From NCBI RefSeq assembly GCF_036785885.1, contig NC_092312.1, positions 23,578,001-23,642,000 on the forward strand: a DNA stretch of 64,000 bases. Reading direction: 5' to 3'. Source of the stretch: Coffea arabica (Eukaryota; Streptophyta; Magnoliopsida; Gentianales; Rubiaceae). Shown here piece after piece: positions 47,280-59,941 of this stretch. Positions within the stretch are counted from its first letter, which is position 1; each line of letters opens with the position of its first letter. The notes beneath the pieces were generated by a model. The model had not been told where the DNA came from. It was given only the letters and a program-made list of their open reading frames with translations, and did not search any database. A program made the translations under genes and the position numbers.

Positions 47280-47800
47280 TATCTCGTTGTCTCCTTTTTT
47301 TTTCTTCCTGATTTCCTAGACTTCCTTCAGCCGTCACCTTCCCTCCAGTCTCTCCTCCCTTCTCTCGATTCTTTCCTCCCTTTCTTTTTTCTTTCTTTTT
47401 TCCTGCCCGAAAGCTCTCTTTCTTTTCCTCCCCAATTTCTTCCTTTTTCTGGTTTCTTTCTCTTCCTTTCTGTTGTTTCCTCCTCCTCCCTTGCTTGCTC
47501 TCTTGATCCTCAGTCGTCACCTCCTCTCCCAATCTCCCTTCCTCTCTCGGTTCCTTTTCCTTCCTTTCTTCTCCCTTTTGCTTTCTACCGAAACCCTCTT
47601 TTTTTTTTCTTTGTTTCTCCTCTGCCTTCCTCTCCCCTGAAGCCTCTCTTCTTGTTCCAAAGCTTCCCTTTTTCTTTTCTATTCAACCATTCCCTTTTTT
47701 CTATCCCCCCTCTCGATTTTTCTTCCTTTTCTTCCTTGCTCACCTTTCTTCCTCTTGCTCGTAGCTTTCTCCCTTTGATTTTTCCTCCCCTTTTCCAGAT
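47280..47800. repeat. Polypyrimidine tract of about 520 bp
   Basis: Almost continuous C/T on plus (CTTCC, CTCC, TTTCTT units), hence G/A on minus. The Lys/Glu/Arg-rich minus ORFs here are artefacts of this composition. It could form triplex DNA. Confidence 0.85.
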
Positions 47801-48254
47801 TTTTCCAAACTCTACACTTGTCTTGCCACCTAACCCCTTGCATGTGTTGTGCAAAAAATAAAGACACTTGTCCAATGCTCACCTCATACACTTAGCTACC
47901 ATGCATGCTTTCCACCTCTTTTATTTTTTCTTTTTTTCTTTTTTTATTTTTCAAAACAAATTTAGGGTAAACAAAATTTTAATTCCTAATTGAAATTGCC
48001 TTACCAAAATGTCATTTTATTTGGAAGGAATTGAGTTTGAAAAGATTAAAAACAAATTTTTGTTGAGAATTTTCTTTTTCAGGAATTTAATGCAAAAATG
48101 TTGTAAAAAGAGAAATGATGAACCTAATTTACTAATAAAAATAAATGCTAACTATCATTTTGCAAATTTAGTCAACTAAAATAAGCTAAAAACAATAATA
48201 AATAATAAAAAAACCAAAATTGAATTAAATAAAATTAAAATTTTGGTGTCTACA

Positions 48255-51086
48255 AATTAAATTTTTTTCAAATGTATTTCAGCTTTTTGACCAGGAAAAT
48301 CAATGAATTGGATTTCGATATCATAAGAATTGTAGAGTTAACCAAATAAAAATTCTGTTAAAGATTTGTCCTAATTTAAAGATGATCTCTAAATCACAAA
48401 TTAGGCCCAAGTCTTCTAGATATACCAACATATGAAAGAAAGAAGCACATAAAAATAAAAGCAATATAAAATGACTCAGATGGATGCAACTATTAACTAA
48501 GGTCGTACGCAAGTAGAAGTTAGCATGTAGAATCCTAGTTGAGAGCCAAAAAACTTCCAAATTATAGAAGCAAGCTAACCACGATAGAAAATATGATCCA
48601 AACTCTCCATAGTTGGATTTGCGCAACAAAAATGGTGGGAAGGACCATGAAAACCAAGTCTAATCATAGCATTGGCAAGAGGAAATCTATTAGTAATTGA
48701 TCAAACCATGAAAAAATAGATTTTGAAACAATTACGGCTATGCCACATCTTGTTATAGACAATTGAATAATTTTCGGGTTGTCTAATTAAAAGATAAGTT
48801 GACAAAACAAGAAGAAAAACTAATTGAAGGCTATTAACACTGTTATAAACTAGAACCATGGAAACAATAATCCATGTATTCACTACTCCATAACCACCCT
48901 CATTGGCAACCACCATTACTTGTCCAAATTTCCTCACTTCTTCATATTTAAGATCCTAGCCAAAAACCATTAATGGAAAAAATTAGTGCTTGTGCCAATA
49001 GGTATGTATATAATATAAACATAGATAATAGGGGACAAAAATAAAAGCAAAACCTTACCTCTTTGTACCATAAAGCTTTTCTACAACACCAGAGACTTCT
49101 ATTTGCAAGCTATATGTATACAAAGAAAGATTAGAAATACAAGAAATATAGCTTATGCAATTTATCTTGGTAGTTACTAGAAGAAGAGAGTTTCGGAGTT
49201 TAACCATTTAAGGAGTTTGTCATGGTTTATGATGTGTGTCAAACCACTTAAATTAACATTCCAACTCTAAAAACTTAAATTTAAGTATAGCTGTGAGTAG
49301 AATCGTTTTCTCAGGAACTGGATGACTTATTTCCTTTCGAGTAGTAGTTAACTAAGGGGTTTGGAGTATTAAAACTAAACAATCAACAATATTAAAATAA
49401 TCAAATGTAAGAAAATTAAATTCAAATCAATAATAAACAAGCTCTAACTAAAGAAATAACTTTGGAAGTGGTTCATACAATACTTATTGGTGCAATAATT
49501 ATTTCACTATTCATTAAAAAACAATTTATAGTTGCCAAACATGCAATGACAACCAACTTTTCCTTACCGTCTCGATAGTTAAAGTATGCCCATTAACTAC
49601 TTTCCTAACCAACAAATAACCCTAAATATGTCTGCAGAATTTAATTTCTTGATTGCATTAGAAACTATAAAAGATCTGTTTTAATCAATAAACACACTAT
49701 CAGAATTTATTTAAATTAGATCATATGTTTCCCTAACATAAAATCAATCATGCATGAACATTCGACAATAGAAAAGCAAAAGAAAAGAAAAGACGAAAAG
49801 AAAAGCTCTTCATTTGTGATGTTACTGCCGAGACTAGTAGTTTTATTCTCGGAACAAAAACGTTCCTTTTCCTCTCCCCTTTTCGTTGCTACTTACTAAT
49901 CTACATAAAAAGAAAAAGAGAGTCCTACTCCTTATAGGAAAATAGTACCTATTTCCTAACTAGTTATCGCTACCAAAAACCAAGGACTAGAATCTGCACC
50001 CACTGGCTAAGATATGATTAGAAATCAAATGGGAATGGGAAATTCTTTATCGGCTAGAATCCCACGTCTCCGAACTTGGGTACTTAACTCAGGTGCACCC
50101 ATGCTAAACTAGTTCATAGTCTTCTGGAAAATTGCCTCATTTTACCACTTTTTGTTCTACTTTTCTACAATTAACACAAATAACCAAATATGAGTAGAAT
50201 TTACTAATTAATGCAATATTTGGCCAAAATCAAAGAAAAATATTCATAAATTTTATAGCAATTACTTACCCCATCAATTCCCCCCACACCTGAATTATGT
50301 TTGTCTTCAAGCACGAGAACAACTAATCAAGCACTACTAAGTAATTGATTTCAAACAACGGCTATTACTCAAAATCATCTATTGTCAATGTACAATTAAA
50401 ATAAACGTCAAGTATTAGTGGCTAATCTCTAGAAAATATCTCTCTAATTAGCTTTTAAAACCAAGGACTCTTCCAATTCTTGGCTAACTAATCTAAAAGC
50501 ATAAAATATTTAACCAGCATTCGTCAGCAAATGATTCGACTATTAAGCAAAATCTCAACATTAAAACTCATGAATCAGCAGGCTAACATAATCATTCACA
50601 TTCTCTTTCATTCATATACACTTTTTCATTTTTTTCTTTTATTTTTTAAGATATTTCCCACACTTGATTTTTTTTAGGAGAAAATGTTTAGTCCTTAGAC
50701 ATTCAAGTCTTTGACGCGAATTTCGACATCTACCAAATGAAGGAGTCTGGTTACTCAACTTTCATTGTTGAAAGATCACATACTCATAGTTATCGCTACT
50801 TTTTGATGCGAAAGGTGACACTTTTGGTGAAAACCCCCAGTTACTAGACAGTGATAACCAGTGAAGTATAAACAAATACTTTTCACAAATAAGAAACAAA
50901 ATAAAATTAAAGACAACATCAGTCCGCTTTACTTTCCAAACATGGAGAACTAAGATTAATAACTGAATCAATTTACATCAAAAATGTTTAAAAAATATTA
51001 ACAATACCTAGAAAAGTTAACCAAACATTGTAAAAATCACAAAATCTTAAATATTCACCAGAGAGACACTCTTAGATCTTACCACA
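48255..51086. other. AT-rich intergenic or old repeat DNA
   Basis: No gene is recognised. CAATTCCCCCCACACCTGAATT (near 50276) and surrounding text look like retroelement non-coding sequence, but no ends or coding domains were found. Confidence 0.35.
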
Positions 51087-53927
51087 TGTGAGAACCCGTA
51101 TTTTCCTAATATTTTTCCTAGGGTTTATTTCCCCTTAATTGCATGTTTTCTGCATTTTCTGGCTTAAGAATATTTTTTGGTGGATTTTATGTGTAATTAT
51201 AGCTTTTAGATGATTTTTCTAATATTGGAGAGTTTTTAGAAAATTAAGAATATATGTTGGACGTGGGACCCACTAGTGCGAAAAGTTCGGAAAAATTCGG
51301 CCAATTAGGTTAAATTCCGGATACTGTGTGAAATTTATCGGGTATTAAGAGATAAGTAGAGAGTGGGATTTGATTGATGTGAGAGGAAAAAGAAAGATAA
51401 GAATGCACTTAATTGAGTGACAAGTGTCACCATCTTAGGGGTTGAAGCTTATGACTTACTATTCACTTTTTTTGACTTTTGACCCATTTGATTAAATATC
51501 TTTAAAATTGCTCAAAAATTACCATTTTTCACCCCTTGATGGCCGACCCTCCCTAGCAAGAAGAAAGACAAAACTCTTCAACATCTTGGCAAATTCCTAG
51601 CTCAAATCATCCAAACTACTTGCTTAAATTAGTTTTTACTCCATAAAATCCTTCCATTTAGTGTTAGTGGTGAGTTTGGTGAAGTTTTTTGAAGAGCTAA
51701 GGTGGTCTACAACTTCCTCTCTCTTGTTTACTTGGTAAGTGATGCTTAAACTTCCTCCTACACCTAATGATGCTTAAGTTATGCTTAGTAGTGGCTAAAG
51801 TGATGAAATTTGGGATTTATTTCTTGATTTGAAGTGATTTGGTGAAGTTTTTATTTTTTTGAGGAATTTTCTGGTTTAATGTGATCATGGTGTTGTGGTT
51901 ATTTATGATGGTTGATAATGAAGGGTAATGACTCTAGTAGGTGTGTTTGATAAGAATTTGCAATCAATTTTGGGTTTGGAATGAATTGAGAAAAGTTAGG
52001 GTTTGATAACCCCTAATTCTGTTCGGTTTTTGATCATAGGGTTAGAGGCCGAATTGGACTTTGTTCAAAACATGAAAGTTGTAGGTATTGATGTGTTTGA
52101 GATTCCTGTAAAATTTCAGGTCATTTGGATTAGTGTAGAGTGAGATATGTTAATTTTACTGTTTCTGTTCTGGGTTGATCAGAATGCGAAAACTGAACTG
52201 GTAATTGGCCATTTTGACTGGATTTGCTTTGGATTTGGATGTTAGTGTCTTCTGATGAAATGTATCTGGATGTCTTAGCTACCATATTCCTTTGGAATCA
52301 ATGCATTTGGACCTGTATAGACTGAGTTGTATGAATTACAGCATAGTGTGATTTGTAAACCTGCAATTACGGTTCTGGTTTGGTATTCTGCATTTTTGAC
52401 CTAGTTGTGCTAGGATTTGGACTGAGTGGCCTTCTACATTGTTGTAGCCCTGTCTTTTAGCTTCAAGATGGTGGGTTTTACACCCTCATCCGATAAGCGT
52501 AGCGCATTTTGTGCCATTACCGCATTAGGAGGCCAAAACTGTTTTTGTTGTTGGGTCAAATGAGTTACGATTCCTGATTTTCTGGTTTGCTATAATGCTG
52601 GTATATGTTTGCAAAACCCTATTGGGGTTGTGATTGGCATTGCTTTATGACTCGTTATCGAGTCTCATTGTACTTGCTTACGTGTTCTAGGGCGTGACGG
52701 TGGTTCACGACATTCTCCTGACGGAAGTGCATGAAATAGCACTTAATTGATTGGTGAGTATACTACTCACTTAATTGTTACAATGTGGCTTTGTTATATG
52801 TGAATTTGATGCCTTGAAGGCTTACTTGGCTATTGGAATTGATAGAGGTGAGGGTGTACTTAACCGCCCTCACCCCTTGTGATCTCATTCATGACTGTTT
52901 ACCGTTTACTGAAATACTGCAATTGATATATGAGATATTGAATTCCTTCCATGAAAACTGATTTGGTGTCGTTTGGATGAATACCCAACGGCCTTACTGT
53001 ATTACTGAGCTCAACCTCGTTGGTGGTCAATTGAATCGAGCCGGCGAGGGCTTGGTCGTGAAAATTGACTTGCCACGGGGACTGTACTGGGGAACCTTGT
53101 AGTAATGAGACTCTTGGTTCCGGTATACTCGAGTATTACCAAAAGCTACTGAATTGGAGTGCGGGCCCGATTGGGGTATGTTTGGTGGAAGGAATGGAGT
53201 GAAGTGAGGTCTACGGTCGGGCATTCTTAAACATTGACGGAGGGTCAATGAGATTGGATCAAGAATGTAAGCGTGGAAATGGGCTCTTGAGAGCCATCCG
53301 TATCCTTTTACCGACTTGTTTTAATTCTTAATTGTGTACTCGAAATGAAAGATTATGCTTATATGATCCTTGTTGCTTATGTGGTAGTAACTCACTGGGC
53401 TTAAGCTCATTCCGTTCCATTTGTTTTCCTTACAGGAAAATGACCACTTTTGGAAAGATTATACTTGTTGGTTGTCAAGTTGAGCTCATGTAAATGTATC
53501 TTTTGGATAGCTCTTCGAATGAAACCCTAATGTGTATTGGGTTCACTTTCTCTTGATTGGCAAACCGAACATGTATATTTGTAATGAATGGTTTTGATAT
53601 GCCGCTTTGGCTTGAAAATGTTATATTTCAATGTGTGTATGTTTGGTTGAATTTCGGATCAACTCGTATTTCAAACGGCAAAAGAAAAAAATTTTGCTAC
53701 TCTCGGCCTAGTATCTGGATTCTGACGTGTCCAGCACTGTTCATCATCGGTTTCGACTTTTCTTCGTTTTTTTTATTTTTATTTTGTGATTTTGACTTGG
53801 TTGCGCGCATCGGTAAGTTCCGGAACGTATTAAATCGACGTAAACTGATCCGTTAGTCCTGGCGAGAGCTGGGCAGGCAGTCCGCTAACCTCTTTGGTTC
53901 GCCTTAGGGGAAGGTGGGGCTGTCACA
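51087..53927 (+). mobile_element. Solo LTR of the Ty3/gypsy family (copy 2, 2841 bp)
   Basis: Starts TGTGAGAACCCG and ends GGGGCTGTCACA, with a perfect 5-bp duplication CCACA (51082-51086 and 53928-53932). It aligns throughout with copy 1 at 17398-20587 but is about 350 bp shorter, mostly in the section matching 19.0-19.4 kb of copy 1. No internal sequence remains. The intact TSD shows recombination between the LTRs of one element. Confidence 0.9.
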
Positions 53928-54265
53928 CCACATCATACTTAACAAATTAGCACATAAAACCTTAACAATAGTCAAATTTCAGAATCTAACTATTGTTTAT
54001 CAAGGATAACTACAAAAATGCATAACAGGTGGGAAAATTTGGATAAAATTTTAAAAATAAATCAAATAAAAACTTTCAACAAAAATACCTACACTTGCAC
54101 TTTTTCAATATACTACCCCCGACCTAAATCTTATATTTATTTACAAAACAATGGATAATACTAATATCTCTTCAAGAAATATTTTCAGTTATAAAGCAAA
54201 TCAGATTCAAAGATCAAGTGCAATTGAAAGGGACAAAGACTGCTGAAAACTGTTGGACGCTTGGA

Positions 54266-54587
54266 TCGGACGTCCGATAATCATTGCGCAACTTCAGACG
54301 CATGAAGAACTCCACCATCGGACGTCCGAAGAAAATAAAACATTTCCCTTGACTCACTAACCTCGATCGAACGCAAGTATCGAACGTCCGATAGGATCGT
54401 TCAAATTTGACGAAAGCTGTCGGACGCTCACAAAGACAATACCGGACGTCCGATAGAATTGAGATATTCCTTCTAACTCATTGTCTGCTTTCGGATGCAA
54501 GCACCGGACGTCCGATAGAATTGAAGAAGATTTTTCAAACTCACTGCCTACTGTCGGACGCAAGAAACCAGACTACCGGACGTCCGA
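54266..54587. repeat. Six-copy array of the palindrome CGGACGTCCG
   Basis: Copies lie at about 54266, 54318, 54380 (one base changed: CGAACGTCCG), 54443, 54505 and 54577. Spacing is 52-72 bp, and half-sites of the form CGGACGCAAG sit between several of them. Each centre is an ACGT core, the element bound by plant bZIP factors. The array lies 80-400 bp upstream of a TATA box. Confidence 0.85.
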
Positions 54588-54662
54588 TACTCCAACGGCT
54601 AGTTGACTCTTCAGCTACTTTCTATCCGTTGGAAGCATTAATGAAGCACTTTCTTGGTCTCC

Positions 54663-54669
54663 TATAAAT
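54663..54669 (+). promoter_or_regulatory. TATA box of the Copia-like LTR
   Basis: TATAAAT lies 76 bp after the last CGGACGTCCG palindrome, consistent with a U3 promoter. Confidence 0.5.
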
Positions 54670-55312
54670 GGAGCATGGTCAGAAACTTCAAATAACTTTT
54701 GCACACTGAAGATACAAAAGATCTAGAGTGATTTTAGTGAGAAAATACTCTCCAAGGAAGATTTGTAGTCTTAGTGGTGTGAGGTTCATTGTAAGCTTTT
54801 CATTTGTGAGTGAATACTTCCTGAGTGTAGCTCTACGAGGGTTATCCTGAGGGATAGTAAAACTTTCTAACTTGACCGAGTGGAGTTTGGGGCAAGAAGG
54901 AGGTGAACCTTCCTTTATACACAAGAGTGATTGTAATTCATCAATTTGAATTAATCTACAAGTTCAAGAGGAGTTGGGTAGTTAATTGGTTTGCAATTCT
55001 TTCCTTTTTATTTACTTATTGTTACGTTTGTGATCTTTACATTGCTTATTTCTTTTACTTCTCTCAAGTGATCTTGTTCATTCATTAATTGATTCATTGT
55101 GTGATCACTTAGAAAAGAGGGTAAATTTCATATTGAGCAAAAAATGCCCATAAGTTAATTAGGTTTTTAATCAACCTTATTCACCCCCTCTTAGGTTATC
55201 TTCGATTCTTACACAGTTTTAATTTTCCTTGTATAAACGGTGCCAATTTACTACTTTATATTAAGTAGTAGAATTTGTACTAACTCGTCTGAACTTTGAT
55301 GTTTTGTAGTGC

Positions 55313-56909
55313 ATGCACCGATCTCTCCGTAACATACTACCATTTAATCCTAAAATTGAGAAAATGGCAAATAGGAGAAGGCGTTTGGCATGACGGAAAG
55401 CTCAACAACAAGAAGTGGAGAGTGAAGGTGAAATTGTAATTGAATTGCTCCATTTAGAAGAAATGGCAGAGGAACACACAAATCGCAATCAACAAGTCTT
55501 AAGAGATTTTGCTTTGCCATATACGGAAGGATCTCAAACAATTATTGCACGACCGGCAATCAATGCAAATAACTTTGAGATTAAGTCAGCACTGATTCAA
55601 ATTCTCTGACAAGAACAATTTGGAGGCACTACAACGAATGATCTAAATGGTCATTTAGCTAATTTTGTGGAGATTTGTGACACAATCAAGATTAATGGAG
55701 TTAGTGAAGATGCTATAAAGTTTCGATTGTTTCTTTTCTCTTTAAGAAATAATGCTAAGGTGTGGCTTAATTCACATGCACCAAACACTTTCACTACTTG
55801 GGCCGATTTATCGAAGGCTTTCTTGAATAAATACTTTTCACCTAGAAGAACTGCTAAACTACGCATGGAAATATCAAGTTTTGGTCAGTAGGATGGTGAA
55901 TCATCATATGAGCCTTGGGAGAGGTACAAAGAGTTGTAATGGAAATGTTCACATCATGGACTTCTCGAGTAGCTAATTGTACAAATTTTCTATAATGGTT
56001 TAATATATCCTATGAAAACTCATATTGATGCTGCTACAGTGGAGCACTTATGGGAAAGTCGGCCAATGAGTCTCAACAATTAATTGAAGAAATGGCGGCC
56101 AATAACTACCAATGAACTAACGATAGAGGTAATACTAAAAGACATGCAGGAATGAATGAGTTGAACGTTTTAAACATGTTAAGTACAAAAATGGACAATG
56201 TGATGAAAGTGCTAAATAGATAAGGTGAGGTTGATCCAACGTCTAATGGTAATGTAGCATGTTGTACTCTTTTGGAAAAAAATCATGAAAGTACTAATTG
56301 TGTTACTATTGCACAGGTACAATATATGAAGTGTATCAATTGACCGAATCAAAACAATCCTTATTCCAACACTTACAATTATGGATGGAGAAATCATCCA
56401 AATTTCGAGTGGAGAGACCATGAAAATTAACAATGACCAACCAATCCACCGGATTTTCAATCAAAACAAGCACCTATTGAATCCAAACCCTCATAGGAGA
56501 TGGCCATTACAAAATTAGCTAATCTAATACTACAATTAGTAATATGGATAGATTAGCTAAAACAACCTTGGAGAGATTTGAAAGACTAGAGAAAAGAATG
56601 GACCAATTAACCTCAACGTATAAAAATGTCGAAGTTCAACTCGGCCAAATTATTAACACCGTGAACCTAGAAACCAAGGGGAGTTATCAAACAAAACCCA
56701 AGTCAATCCAAAGGAGCATTGCAAGACAAATTATTCTCCGAAGTGGTAAACAATATGATGGCTCTTCTAATGTTGGGCTTAAGAGAGAAGAAAAAAAGGA
56801 AAAACAAGAGAGTTTGATTAATGACAAAAGGAAAATATTTCAAATAATATCCTATCCAAAAACATTCTTTAATTTTTTACTCTTTTGGCTAAAAACAATG
56901 TATGACTGA
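55313..56909 (+). pseudogene. Decayed Athila-type Ty3/gypsy gag
   Basis: Seen in plus-strand pieces: an N-terminal part with NNFEIKSALIQIL, then HLANFVEICDTIKINGVSED, LFLFSLRNNAKVWLNS, TTWADLSKAFLNKYF and SYEPWERYKEL. Later come the C-terminal coiled region (LERFERLEKRMDQL) and ILRSGKQYDG. These are the standard order and motifs of Athila-group gag. Several stops (after LIQIL, after FGQ, after YKEL) and frameshifts interrupt it. No RT or integrase follows; the sequence becomes AT-rich at about 56.9 kb. Confidence 0.75.
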
Positions 56910-56929
56910 TAATACTAATTGTATTAAAT

Positions 56930-57190
56930 GTACATAATTTGATATCTATAACTAATAATAATATTATTATAATTAATAATATTAAATATGATATATCTAT
57001 AATTATAATATATATATATATATATAAGGCGAGGGACAGGGCGCGGAATTGGTGCGGTGTATACTCGCCCGTCCTATGGCTCTCCTAAAAGCACCCACCG
57101 TTAAAATTACCCCTTGCCCCATGAACACCGCCTCTCCTAAAAGCACCCGTCCTAATATAAATAAATAAATATATATATATATATATATAT
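56930..57190. repeat. AT-rich low-complexity block with two (TA)n tracts
   Basis: TA runs near 57009-57026 and 57171-57190 flank a short GC-richer stretch that contains CTCTCCTAAAAGCACCC twice (57081 and 57131). Confidence 0.7.
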
Positions 57191-57916
57191 TCTTATGATT
57201 TTTCTTAGTGCTTGATTTTCATCTTTTTTTGTCTTTTGTGGGATGAAAAGAAACAACGTTTGTTGGGTTTTGTAGAAATAGTTTGATTTTAGTTAATTTA
57301 GAAAATGATAATGTGCGTTAAATCATTAAATGGTGATGATTGGCCTCTTATTTGTAGACATTCTTCAACGACTTTTTTTTTTAAATTGATTGTTTTTAAT
57401 TTCCATTTCTAGAAATAGTTTAAATGACAAAGGCGATGCCTTGTGGTGAACTTTGTTCAAGATACGGTGGTATGCATCTGGTATTCATCAATGATGATGA
57501 TGGCGACTTCCTATGGTCAAGCTTCTTGATGTTTTGGCCGCACCTAAAAATGAAGAAGATGATAGGTGTGAAGAATTGGGAGCTGCCTGGACATTCTAAA
57601 CCTCCTTTTTTTTTTTTTTGTTACAAATGGCCCCTAACCAAAAAGTTAAACATGGGGTGGTATCTCTCGTATTATCTACAGCAGCAGTCTTTAAGTCCGT
57701 TCGAGGGCTCTCTCAGAAAATTCTAAATATTCTTCTCTCCACTTTATGTGAGCTTTTGAATTTTTCTTTTTTGTTTTGGATATATTAAAGTCCTTGAATC
57801 GAGGTTGAATTGTAAAGATCAATTGAATCGTGACCTGGACATTTGACTGGTTCACTTATTGGTTCGAATTTAAAAATATTGACAAAAACATTTCAATTAA
57901 ATCTTAAAAAGTAACT
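57191..57916. other. No gene seen
   Basis: A 100-codon ORF at 57424-57726 has no recognisable domain, contains a homopolymer T run and lacks gene context. It is not called. Confidence 0.4.
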
Positions 57917-58345
57917 GAAAAAGGTTTAAATTATAAAACACTCTAAAATACATATTGTATTAGTAAAGCTTTTAAAATACAATATTACAATATTGTTTTT
58001 TTGAAAGGCACCCTGAGGAATATTTAATCCATGGAACCCAATTTTCTCTACTCCTCAATGTCCTCCACCATCCTTCAACATCGTGATGGATGATGGCTAA
58101 CAACCGCAAATCCTCGTACGAATGATGGCTGGATATCAAGACAATTACATTTAAAATAATTATAATTAAAAATTATATCTACTGCTCTAAAAGATATAAA
58201 AGAAAAATTAAATGAGAGACGTGACAATGGAGAACAAGTTGCCTGCGTAATTTAACAAAAGGCGGAACTCACAAGAAAGACTGGTCCCAATTCCCAAAAT
58301 TCGGCAGGGGGACAATAATTTAGTATGGACCGGTTCTAAGATTCT
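57917..58345. repeat. Dispersed duplication, copy A (mate at 62632-63640)
   Basis: Shares, in order, AAAACACTCTAAAATA, GAAAGGCACCCT, ATATTTA-TCCAT, GGATGATGGCTAA, CAATGGAGAACAAGTTG and TTCGGCAGGG with copy B. It lacks the MITE that splits copy B. Confidence 0.7.
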
Positions 58346-59478
58346 GCGAAAGGACAAGAATGGTCACATTCGGGGTGTCTGATATGTTAGTGTCAATCAA
58401 TGTCAATATTAAAAAAAGAAAGAAGAATGCGATTATCAAATGAATGGGCATTGGACAAGGGCCGAACGATTATCAAAAAAAATCGTTGGAGGTAATTTTG
58501 TGCAAAATATATACGATGTAACTTTAATTTCACACGATATTATTTATTTTTAATAATATATAATTATATAACAAAATTTTATGAATTTAATATATAATGG
58601 TGAAAAATTGAGGTACAAAATAAAATTTGGACCTTATATTTTTTTTAATCAAATTTTGACTATGAACTAGCAGGAACAATTCCTCTTCCATGGGCATTAC
58701 TCTATATTTACAGGCTCCAACGCGTTGGCACAAAAATATCAAGCAAAGTGAAAATTATTTTAACTATTTAATATAAGTTGTCGCCGCACCAAACTTTTCA
58801 CCATTAATCAAATCTCTACATATTAATAAATAGAATCAAAAACTAATTTGTCTATTTTGATGACAAAAATATTTCACAAGAAGGAAGGGCACTAATTGAA
58901 ATTTGACTGATTTCGTATCGACATAACAAACATGGAATGGTCCCAAAACAATATGGAAACACAACAGTTTGGAAGGGCTGATTGTTGTGACACTTTTTTT
59001 TTTTTCTAAATGTGCCAGCTTTATGTAGTTAATAAAAATAAAAAAATTTTATAAATTGACAAATTTTTACACACGCTCACACTTCACTGCCAATTCAAGT
59101 TAAAACTACATCGTTTTATGTATAATTGACACAAGTGATGAAATATATTATAACCTGTGTTGATTTTATAAATTTATAGCGCTTAAGATATATATTGAAC
59201 AAATGGAGAGATCGATGGAAAAAATCTAACGAAAAGGAGAATCTCATTTTTGACCTGTACTAAATTTATTTGATAAACTGTTTAAAGTTAAATCATTGAT
59301 ATCATGACATGCAGGACCCTTCACTCGTCCAAGTGGACATAAAGCTATAGGGTAAAAGATGCTATCCATGATTGATTGAATAGATGAGGATGCAAGGGAC
59401 CCCATATAATTAAGTAGATATACAAACTTGGAGTTGCAAAGCTTCTCTCTCTGTAAGTGAGTTAAAAAATTTTTAACC
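58346..59478. other. No gene seen
   Basis: AT-rich spacer without recognisable coding sequence or element ends. Confidence 0.4.
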
Positions 59479-59941
59479 ATAAATTACACGTAACCCTCTT
59501 GTAGTTTCGCACATTACCATATGATTATCTAACATTTCATAATATCGACTTCATCTCCTTGTAGTTCCATGTAAATAAGAAACTTGATAGAAAATAGCCT
59601 CCATAATGTCATTATTTGAAATATGAGTATTGTTCTTATTTAAATAATAAATTGAACCACGATCTTATCACCTTGAACAAAACTCTTGGTAATTTTGCAA
59701 ATAAATGCAAAAACTGCAGGAATAAAGTATATATTCATACAGATCACAGACAAATTAAGTAGATATTATGATTTTATCACACGTATTTTTGGAGAGCATT
59801 TAATTCAATCGCAGTGATCAGTCGTGCTTTCTATCTATTTTCAGGTTGCATAAAATCGTAGGGGATGATGTGGATATATTAAAAATTTAGGGAATCATAC
59901 GGTAAAATTTAAAACTTTAGGGAGGTCATATGTAATTTACC
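59479..59941. mobile_element. MITE family M1 (copy 3)
   Basis: The ends CCATAAATTACACGTAACCC and, reversed, GGTAAATTACATATGACCTC are imperfect inverted repeats of about 50 bp. The length (about 463 bp) matches copy 1 (461 bp). Internal blocks such as ATTTTATCACACG are shared. No coding sequence. Confidence 0.65.

Larger units (their letters stand above)
45144..48254 (-). mobile_element. LTR-like repeat, minus strand, cutting off the gypsy 3' LTR
   Basis: Read on the minus strand it begins at 48254 with TGTAGACACCAAAATTTT, a start of the kind seen in plant gypsy LTRs. It ends somewhere near 45144-45160. There is no PBS or protein-coding domain. Most of it is very AT-rich, apart from the 47.3-47.8 kb polypyrimidine tract. 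No TSD pair was found, so the left border and element type are inferred. Confidence 0.45.
54240..55214 (+). mobile_element. Copia-type LTR (solo or fragment)
   Basis: A palindrome-rich U3-like part (54266-54587), a TATA box (54663), a long leader with short G-rich motifs, and an end of TTCACCCCCTCTTAGGTTAT followed by CTTACA near 55214 resemble plant Copia (SIRE/Tork-like) LTRs. No PBS follows and the left border was not found. Confidence 0.5.

Noticed and set aside
47191-47891. Lys/Glu/Arg-rich minus-strand ORFs of up to 113 codons
   Set aside because: Produced by the polypyrimidine tract; not proteins.
54266-54587. CRISPR-like array
   Set aside because: The repeats are 10-12 bp palindromes with irregular, non-unique spacers in a plant retroelement LTR; no cas genes or prokaryotic context.
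57424-57726. 100-codon ORF
   Set aside because: Contains a poly-Phe run from a T tract, has no domain or gene context, and is of ordinary length for chance in this composition.
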